Assembly (NCBI GenBank): GCA_937899265.1
Contig: CALBPV010000123.1
Span: 1 to 30,029 of the forward strand
Length of the DNA stretch: 30,029 nucleotides
Direction of reading: 5' to 3'
Source: an uncultured Bacteroidales bacterium
GTDB taxonomy: Bacteria; Bacteroidota; Bacteroidia; Bacteroidales; UBA3663
Shown here: positions 24,486 to 30,029 of the stretch, piece by piece
How the letters are laid out: the number at the start of each line of letters is the position of its first letter
Position numbering within the stretch: position 1 is the first letter of the stretch
The notes under the pieces: model-generated
Seen by the model: the letters and a program-made list of their open reading frames with translations, nothing else
What the model was told of the DNA's origin: nothing
Databases searched by the model: none
Program-made: the position numbers and the translations under genes

Positions 24486-25586
24486 TTATTCCAAAGAAGA
24501 GTTTTCGATGCGGGACGCATTTTCAGCCACGATGAGGTGATCTATCATGTCCTGGATTTGTCCGTCGATGAAGGACTGCAAGTTGTAAACGGTATAGTTG
24601 ATACGATGGTCGGTCACACGTCCCTGTGGATAATTGTAGGTGCGTATCTTGGCCGAGCGGTCGCCTGTGGAAACCAGAGATTTGCGCCTTTGGGCGATGT
24701 CATCGGTGTATTTCTGATGTTCGCGATCGTATATATAGGAACGCAGGCGCGAGAGGGCTCTCTCTTTGTTCTTTGGCTGGTCGCGCGTCTCTGTACACTC
24801 GATGAGTATTTCGTCGGTCTCGCCTGTATTGGGATTCTTCCACATATATCGCAGACGTACACCCGACTCGACCTTGTTGACATTCTGACCTCCTGCTCCT
24901 GAGGAACGGAAAGTGTCCCACTTGATTTCACCCTCGTTGATATGCACCTCGAAAGCATCGGCTTCGGGTAGCACAGCCACCGTGGCGGCCGATGTATGGA
25001 TGCGTCCCTGCGTCTCGGTGACGGGCACACGCTGTACGCGATGCACACCCGACTCATATTTGAGCGTGCCGTAAACGTTGTCGCCCGTGACCATGCAGAT
25101 GATTTCCTTGAATCCGCCAACTGCGCCCTCGGTAAAACTCTGGACAGAGAGCGTCCATCCCTTCTGCTCGCAATAGTGCTGGTACATGCGGAATAGGTCA
25201 CCGGCAAAGAGAGCCGCCTCGTCGCCTCCGGTTCCGCCGCGTATCTCGAGCACGGCATTGCGTCCGTCCTCGGGGTCTTTGGGGATGAGTTGAATTTTGA
25301 TTTTCTCCTCCAACTCGGGAATGCTGGCTTCGGCCTGAGCCAATTGCTCCTTGGCAAGGTCCCTGAAGTCGGGGTCTTCCATAAGCTCCAGCGCCTCTTC
25401 CCTGTCGCGGAGCGTGCGGGAATATTCGTCACGCGTGTGCATGATTTCCTCGAGCTCCTTGAACTCACGGGAGAGCTTCACGTAACGCTGCTGGTCGGCA
25501 ATAACAGAAGGGTCGGTTACCAAGAGAGAAACCTCCTCGAACCGACTCTTCAAACCATCCAACTTGGAAAGCAGATTATTATTCAT
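24486..25586 (-). CDS. prfA: Peptide chain release factor 1
   Basis: This 366-residue factor recognises UAA and UAG stop codons and triggers peptide release. The GGQ motif that enters the peptidyl-transferase centre is at 232-234 (SSGAGGQNVNK). The stop-codon reading PxT motif is PVT (188-190, VQRVPVTETQGRIHTSA), which marks RF1 rather than RF2. The start at 25586 (MNNNLLSKLDGL) overlaps the purM stop by 8 bp; a 5-codon longer start is open but less likely. The HAD gene follows after 3 bp. Confidence 0.96.
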   Translation of the reverse strand: MNNNLLSKLDGLKSRFEEVSLLVTDPSVIADQQRYVKLSREFKELEEIMHTRDEYSRTLRDREEALELMEDPDFRDLAKEQLAQAEASIPELEEKIKIQLIPKDPEDGRNAVLEIRGGTGGDEAALFAGDLFRMYQHYCEQKGWTLSVQSFTEGAVGGFKEIICMVTGDNVYGTLKYESGVHRVQRVPVTETQGRIHTSAATVAVLPEADAFEVHINEGEIKWDTFRSSGAGGQNVNKVESGVRLRYMWKNPNTGETDEILIECTETRDQPKNKERALSRLRSYIYDREHQKYTDDIAQRRKSLVSTGDRSAKIRTYNYPQGRVTDHRINYTVYNLQSFIDGQIQDMIDHLIVAENASRIENSSLE

Positions 25587-26745
25587 ATTCGAAAATACCA
25601 TTCTCGGTGTGAAGGGTTACCTTCGCCTTGTCGGCGGCTTCGACACGTCCTATCACCTGTGCATCGACATTGAAGGATCGGGCGATGTCGATGACCCGAC
25701 TGGCCTTTTCTTCGGAAAGATAGACTTCGAGACGATGGCCCATGTTGAAGACTTTGTACATCTCGCTCCAGTCGGTGTCCGACTGGTCGTGGATAGTACG
25801 GAAAAGCGGCGGAATGGGGAAGAGATTGTCCTTGATGACATGCAAGCGGTCGATGAAATGGAGCACCTTGGTCTGTGCTCCGCCCGAGCAATGTACCATG
25901 CCGTGAATCTCGTGACGCATCTCGTCAAGTATCTTCTTCACCACGGGAGCATAGGTTCGCGTGGGCGACAGCACCAGCTTGCCGGCGTTGATCGGAGAGC
26001 CTTCCACAGCATCGGTCAGATGCAGACCACCGCTATAGACGAGGTCTTCGGGCACAGCGTGGTCGTAGCTCTCGGGATACTTGTCGGCCAGATATTTGGC
26101 AAACACATCGTGACGTGCCGATGTGAGGCCGTTGGAGCCCATGCCGCCGTTGTATTCCTTTTCATAGGTGGCCTGTCCGTAGGAAGCAAGTCCCACGATG
26201 ACATCTCCGGCCGAAATATGGGCATTGTCGATGACGTCGCTGCGCCTCATTCTGCAGGTCACTGTGGAATCGACGATGACGGTACGCGCCAAGTCTCCGA
26301 TGTCAGCCGTTTCGCCTCCCGTGCCATAGACTCCAATGCCCAGTGCACGCAACTCGGCCATGAGTTCGTCGTTGCCGTTGATGATGGCTGAGATGACTTC
26401 GCCGGGAATGAGCATCTTGTTGCGACCGATGGTCGAGGAAACCAGAATGTTGTCAACGGCGCCAACACAAATGAGGTCATCGATATTCATGATGAGTGAA
26501 TCCTGGGCTATTCCCTTCCAGACGGAGAGGTCGCCTGTCTCCCGCCAATAGATGTAGGCCAATGAAGTCTTGGTGCCTGCACCATCGGCATGCATGATGT
26601 TGCAATAGTCGGGGTCTCCGCCGAGGATGTCGGGGATAATCTTACAGAAGGCTTGGGGATAGAGCCCTTTGTCGATATTCTTGATGGCGTTGTGGACATC
26701 CTCCTTGGAGGCGGAAACGCCGCGTGACATATAGCGCTGGTTCAT
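25579..26745 (-). CDS. purM: Phosphoribosylformylglycinamidine cyclo-ligase (AIR synthase), Bacteroidetes type
   Basis: The 388-residue enzyme closes the imidazole ring of 5-aminoimidazole ribotide with ATP in purine synthesis. It shows the N-terminal PurM-type region (IIPDILGGDPDYCNIMHADGAGTKTSLAYIYW, then MNIDDLICVGAVDNILVSSTIGRN) and the GGETADIGDL motif. The C-terminal half has GLASYGQATYEKEYNGGMGSNGLTSARHD and NMGHRLEVYL. It is longer than E. coli PurM (about 345) and of the divergent Bacteroidetes form. The frame is open to a TTG at 26754, but the first ATG is 26745 (MNQRYMSRGVSASKEDV), 5 bp after the yidC stop. It overlaps prfA by 8 bp. Confidence 0.92.
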   Translation of the reverse strand: MNQRYMSRGVSASKEDVHNAIKNIDKGLYPQAFCKIIPDILGGDPDYCNIMHADGAGTKTSLAYIYWRETGDLSVWKGIAQDSLIMNIDDLICVGAVDNILVSSTIGRNKMLIPGEVISAIINGNDELMAELRALGIGVYGTGGETADIGDLARTVIVDSTVTCRMRRSDVIDNAHISAGDVIVGLASYGQATYEKEYNGGMGSNGLTSARHDVFAKYLADKYPESYDHAVPEDLVYSGGLHLTDAVEGSPINAGKLVLSPTRTYAPVVKKILDEMRHEIHGMVHCSGGAQTKVLHFIDRLHVIKDNLFPIPPLFRTIHDQSDTDWSEMYKVFNMGHRLEVYLSEEKASRVIDIARSFNVDAQVIGRVEAADKAKVTLHTENGIFEYE

Positions 26746-26750
26746 ATCAA

Positions 26751-28709
26751 TCAATGTTTGCCGGCTTTCATTCGTTTTTCCTGCTGACGTTTGAGTTCAG
26801 CCTGCTGCTGACGCTGCATCTCCTGGGCACGGGCCATCCAGTCGCCGCCCAGACATCCTTTGGCGGGCTTGGGATGTTTGAGATTGTCTTTCATCTCGGC
26901 CAGTATCTTCTCTTCGTTCATCGACATCTTGATGACCCAAGTCTGGATAATGGAGATGAGGGTCGAAAGGAAGTAGTAATAGGACAAACCGGAGGAATAG
27001 TTATTCAGGATGCCGAAGAAGAGAAGCGGCATAACGTACATCATGAACTTCATACCCGGCATACTGTTCTGGGTGGGATTCTGCTTCATCATGATGTACT
27101 GATAGCCGATGTTGGTTATTGTCATGAGAAGACAGAAGAGTGATACGTGATTGTCAAAAATCCACGAGATGATGGGAATGTAGGCATTCCACTCAAAGAT
27201 GGCATCGTAGGACGAAAGGTCGTCGGCCCAAAGGAACGACTCGCCACGCAGCTCTATCGAAGTGGGGAAGAAATAGAAGAGCGCCAAAAGAACAGGCATC
27301 TGCAGAAGCATGGGCAAACATCCTCCCATCGAATTCACTCCGGCCTTGCTCATGAGCGACATCATGGCCTGTTGTTTTTCCATGGCCTGCTCCTGATTGG
27401 GATATTTCTCGTTCAGAGCCTGTACCTCGGGCAGCTTCTGGAAGATACGCATCTTGGAACCGGACACCATCGACTTGTAGGTGAAGGGGAAGACGAGCAG
27501 CTTGATGAAAAGCGTGAGGAGCAGGATGATGATACCGTAATTGGAAATAAACGAGCCCAGAAAATGGAATACGGGAATTACCAGAAAGCGGTTGATCCAT
27601 CCCAAAATGCCCCAACCCACGGACACCAGTTTCTGAAGATTGAGGGCTGACTTGTCCATATCCAGTCGCGCAGCCACTTCCGCATCGATGTTGTCCAGAA
27701 GCCAATAGTCGTTGGGACCGAAATAATAGGCCATCCGATTGACATCCTCGTCCGACAAATTGATGTCGAACTCGAGATCGGCCTGATAGTTCTTGATGTG
27801 GAGGGCATCTTCCGTCTCTTTGAGATTGTGGGAGACAAGCTGTCCCGCATTGGCGGGAATTCTGGAAATGAGAGCCGACGAGAAGAACTGGTTGTTGAAG
27901 CCAATCCAAGTCATATCGCCCTTGACAGTCTCATCGTCGTTGGACGTGTTGGAGAGATAGTTGGGTGTCTCGTCTTTGTATTTATAATAAAGGTTGGAAT
28001 AACGTTCCTCGAAGGTACGTCCCTTTTCGGTGCGCGGCAGAAGTTGGTTCCAGGTGAGCGAGAGCGAAGGCTGGGTGGGCGATATGACGGCATCCAAATC
28101 CTTGGCTTTGATATCGAACCCTACCACATAACTGTTGGCAGGCAGCGTATAGACGAAATCCAGCTGCGCACCGTCGTTGGTGGCGAGACGCATTGTCACC
28201 GAGGAATCCGTCTGAGCCAACGGCTGGAAGAAGAGATCCTTGGTGGTAACATATTTGCCCGATATCGTATATATCGTGAAATAGCTCTCGTTCTCTTCTG
28301 CATCAAACAGACGCAGCGTTTCGCCCTTGTAATCGGTGTACTGCAGAAGACGAACCGCCTCAATCATTCCTCCCCGGGTAGAAATATCGACAGAGAGTTT
28401 CTCGTTACACAACGTTATCACAGATTCCGTGCCCGTAGCAGCACCGGCCAGATTTCCATATCGTTGTTGGGTGCGAAGCGTCTGAATCGAATCCTGAACG
28501 TGCTGAGAGAGACTGTCCAAACGGAGCGTGTCCTTGGCCGTCTGCTGAGCCATGGCCTGATCCATCGTCTTCATTATTTCGGCCTGGCGGATGGAATCTT
28601 GGTAATGACGCTGGGCCTCGATTTGCTCGGGCGTAGGCTGGTTCCACCACACCATGGCGATGAAAATCAGCACCATGAGAACCGAGCCGATGATGGTATT
28701 TTTGTTCAT
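26751..28709 (-). CDS. yidC: Membrane protein insertase YidC
   Basis: The 652-residue protein inserts and folds inner-membrane proteins, alone or with SecYEG. The first span is at about residues 5-22 (TIIGSVLMVLIFIAMVWW), followed by the NQPTPEQIEAQ linker of the Gram-negative form, a large periplasmic beta domain (roughly 90-350) and the conserved YidC/Oxa1 five-helix core. The core includes NYGIIILLLTLFIKLLVFPFTYKSMVSGSKMR and GGCLPMLLQMPVLLALFYFFPTSIELRG. A glutamine- and lysine-rich tail ends it (QQAELKRQQEKRMKAGKH). The ATG directly follows the pyrG stop with no gap, and the purM ATG lies 5 bp beyond its own stop. Confidence 0.97.
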   Translation of the reverse strand: MNKNTIIGSVLMVLIFIAMVWWNQPTPEQIEAQRHYQDSIRQAEIMKTMDQAMAQQTAKDTLRLDSLSQHVQDSIQTLRTQQRYGNLAGAATGTESVITLCNEKLSVDISTRGGMIEAVRLLQYTDYKGETLRLFDAEENESYFTIYTISGKYVTTKDLFFQPLAQTDSSVTMRLATNDGAQLDFVYTLPANSYVVGFDIKAKDLDAVISPTQPSLSLTWNQLLPRTEKGRTFEERYSNLYYKYKDETPNYLSNTSNDDETVKGDMTWIGFNNQFFSSALISRIPANAGQLVSHNLKETEDALHIKNYQADLEFDINLSDEDVNRMAYYFGPNDYWLLDNIDAEVAARLDMDKSALNLQKLVSVGWGILGWINRFLVIPVFHFLGSFISNYGIIILLLTLFIKLLVFPFTYKSMVSGSKMRIFQKLPEVQALNEKYPNQEQAMEKQQAMMSLMSKAGVNSMGGCLPMLLQMPVLLALFYFFPTSIELRGESFLWADDLSSYDAIFEWNAYIPIISWIFDNHVSLFCLLMTITNIGYQYIMMKQNPTQNSMPGMKFMMYVMPLLFFGILNNYSSGLSYYYFLSTLISIIQTWVIKMSMNEEKILAEMKDNLKHPKPAKGCLGGDWMARAQEMQRQQQAELKRQQEKRMKAGKH

Positions 28710-30029
28710 TTATTTTTCTTTATTGTAAGTAATGGCGGCTTCGATGAAACTCATGAAAAGGGCATGAGGATGAAGCACGGTGGATGAATATTCGGGATGA
28801 TACTGGGTGCCGAGATACCAGCGGTGGTCGGGCAGTTCGACCACTTCCACAAGGTGAGTGTCGGGATTTTCGCCCACACACTTCATGCCGGCATTTTCAA
28901 ACTGTTCGCGGAAATCGCTGTTGAATTCGAAACGGTGACGGTGACGTTCCACGATATCCTGGGTACCATAGGCTTTGGCAGCCATGGAACCTTCCTTGAG
29001 GTGACAGGCATAGCCGCCCAGACGCATCGTGCCGCCGTAGTTGGTGACCGACTTCTGTTCTTCCATGAGGTCAATCACATTGTAGGGCGTTGAGCTGTCC
29101 ATTTCGGTCGAATTGGCGCCGGCCAAATGCAGCACGTTGCGGGCGAATTCTATCACCATACACTGCATGCCCAGGCAAATGCCGAAGGTGGGGATATTGT
29201 TCTCTCGACAGTATTTCAGCGCCACGAACTTTCCGTCTATACCGCGGCTTCCGAAACCGGGACACACAACCACACCGTCGATACCCGACAGTTTCTTGGT
29301 GATGTTCTCGCTTGTGAGTCCTTCCGAAGAGATGAAAACCTTCTTCAGTTTGCGGTGGTGATAGGTTGCAGCCTGATAGAGCGATTCGTTGATGGACTTA
29401 TAGGAATCTTCGAGTTCCACATATTTGCCCACAATGCCGATGCGGAGTTCCTCGGTCGATTGTTCTATCATGTGAAGGAAGTTGTTCCATGCGGACAAAT
29501 CGGCTTTGGGACGTTCTTCGATGCCCACCTTCGAGAGGACACATTCGGCCAGACCCTGTTCGTCCATCCTGATGGGAACCTCAAAGACCGTGGGACAGTC
29601 GATGCTTTGGAAACAGGCATCGGGTGTCACGTTACAGAAGAGAGCCACCTTACGGCGTACGGAGGTGGTGAGATTGTGTTCGGTGCGCATCACCAAAATG
29701 TCGGGCTGAATACCTTCACGCTGAAGTTCCTTCACGGAGTGCTGGGTCGGTTTGGTCTTCAGTTCCTTGGCAGCTGCAATATACGGCACATAAGTGAGAT
29801 GCACAAGCACGGCATTGCGGCCCATCTCCCACTTGAGCTGTCGCACGGACTCCAGGAAAGGCAACGACTCGATATCGCCTACGACACCGCCGATTTCCGT
29901 AATCACGAAGTCATATTTTCCCGTGTTGCCGAGCAACTTGATGTCGCGTTTGATTTCGTCTGTTATGTGGGGCACAATCTGAACCGTCTTGCCCAGATAG
30001 TCGCCGTGACGTTCTTTGTTGATGACACT
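28710..30029 (-). CDS. pyrG: CTP synthase (N-terminal part beyond window)
   Basis: The frame is open from the right window edge to the stop at 28710 (440 codons; full-length enzymes are about 535-550, so roughly the first 100 residues are missing). It makes CTP from UTP, ATP and glutamine. The visible part begins with INKERHGDYLGKTVQIVPHITDEIK and has the synthetase motif GDIESLPFLESVRQL. The C-terminal glutamine amidotransferase domain carries nucleophile Cys in FGICLGMQCMV and the His/Glu pair in QYHPEYSS. CPGFGSRGIDGK is the oxyanion region. One conserved position reads GGVVGD where GGTVGD is usual. It leads the operon into yidC with no spacer. Confidence 0.96.
   Translation of the reverse strand, partial: SVINKERHGDYLGKTVQIVPHITDEIKRDIKLLGNTGKYDFVITEIGGVVGDIESLPFLESVRQLKWEMGRNAVLVHLTYVPYIAAAKELKTKPTQHSVKELQREGIQPDILVMRTEHNLTTSVRRKVALFCNVTPDACFQSIDCPTVFEVPIRMDEQGLAECVLSKVGIEERPKADLSAWNNFLHMIEQSTEELRIGIVGKYVELEDSYKSINESLYQAATYHHRKLKKVFISSEGLTSENITKKLSGIDGVVVCPGFGSRGIDGKFVALKYCRENNIPTFGICLGMQCMVIEFARNVLHLAGANSTEMDSSTPYNVIDLMEEQKSVTNYGGTMRLGGYACHLKEGSMAAKAYGTQDIVERHRHRFEFNSDFREQFENAGMKCVGENPDTHLVEVVELPDHRWYLGTQYHPEYSSTVLHPHALFMSFIEAAITYNKEK

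Noticed and set aside
26746..26754. TTG start for purM
   Set aside because: The ATG at 26745 gives a normal N-terminus and clean 5-bp spacing from yidC; the TTG would overlap the yidC stop without need.
1..30029. Mobile elements, CRISPR arrays, phage genes or integration sites
   Set aside because: No transposase, integrase, spaced repeat array or duplicated tRNA end was found; the tRNA-Arg has no integrase beside it and its 3' end is not repeated in the window as far as read.

Overview
The window reads as a chromosomal segment of a Bacteroidota bacterium, most likely order Bacteroidales and possibly Prevotella-like; the genus cannot be fixed from the sequence. Three things support this. Promoters of the Bacteroidetes type (TTTG, about 20 nt, then TAnnTTTG) lie upstream of several genes, and obvious Shine-Dalgarno sequences are absent. 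Gene order is of the Bacteroidales type (pyrG-yidC-purM-prfA and nusB-yajC-ybbR-coaE). Protein variants are also characteristic, such as the long NusB and the thioester-less alpha-2-macroglobulin. There are no insertion sequences, phage genes, CRISPR arrays or rRNA genes, and almost every base belongs to a gene, a promoter or a terminator.

Layout from left to right. 1-1493 (-): the N-terminal part of a secreted family-11 rhamnogalacturonan lyase with its own promoter, cut by the window edge. 1611-10521 (-): a housekeeping cluster read from right to left as mscL, nusB, yajC, a YbbR-domain protein, coaE and a 1840-residue alpha-2-macroglobulin-like protein. A strong terminator follows it, and there is a second terminator-like hairpin between yajC and ybbR. 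10577-11841 (-): tRNA-Arg(CCT) followed 35 bp later by a lone beta subunit of a sodium-pumping decarboxylase. 12031-15740 (+): a PMCA-type calcium P-type ATPase, then ruvB, with 8-bp tandem repeats between them.

15860-21897 (-): a complete tripartite RND efflux operon (outer-membrane factor, lipoprotein adaptor, permease), followed by a 97-residue protein that looks like a PII-like signalling protein. 22087-23857 (+): a divergent LytS/LytTR-type two-component system. Its promoter region with the efflux operon is only 189 bp and carries short inverted and direct repeats. 23838-30029 (-): a tightly packed operon pyrG (cut by the right edge), yidC, purM, prfA and a HAD-family phosphatase. The last gene converges on and overlaps the response regulator by 20 bp.

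The most interesting accessory unit is the efflux module at 15.8-23.9 kb. Pump, PII-like protein and LytTR two-component system are adjacent, which suggests, without proving, one regulated unit in which the two-component system controls transcription and the PII-like protein senses a ligand or modulates the pump. The other notable items are the giant macroglobulin without the thioester motif in a core-gene operon, a possibly leaderless histidine kinase mRNA, and a tRNA that may share a transcript with a membrane-protein gene.
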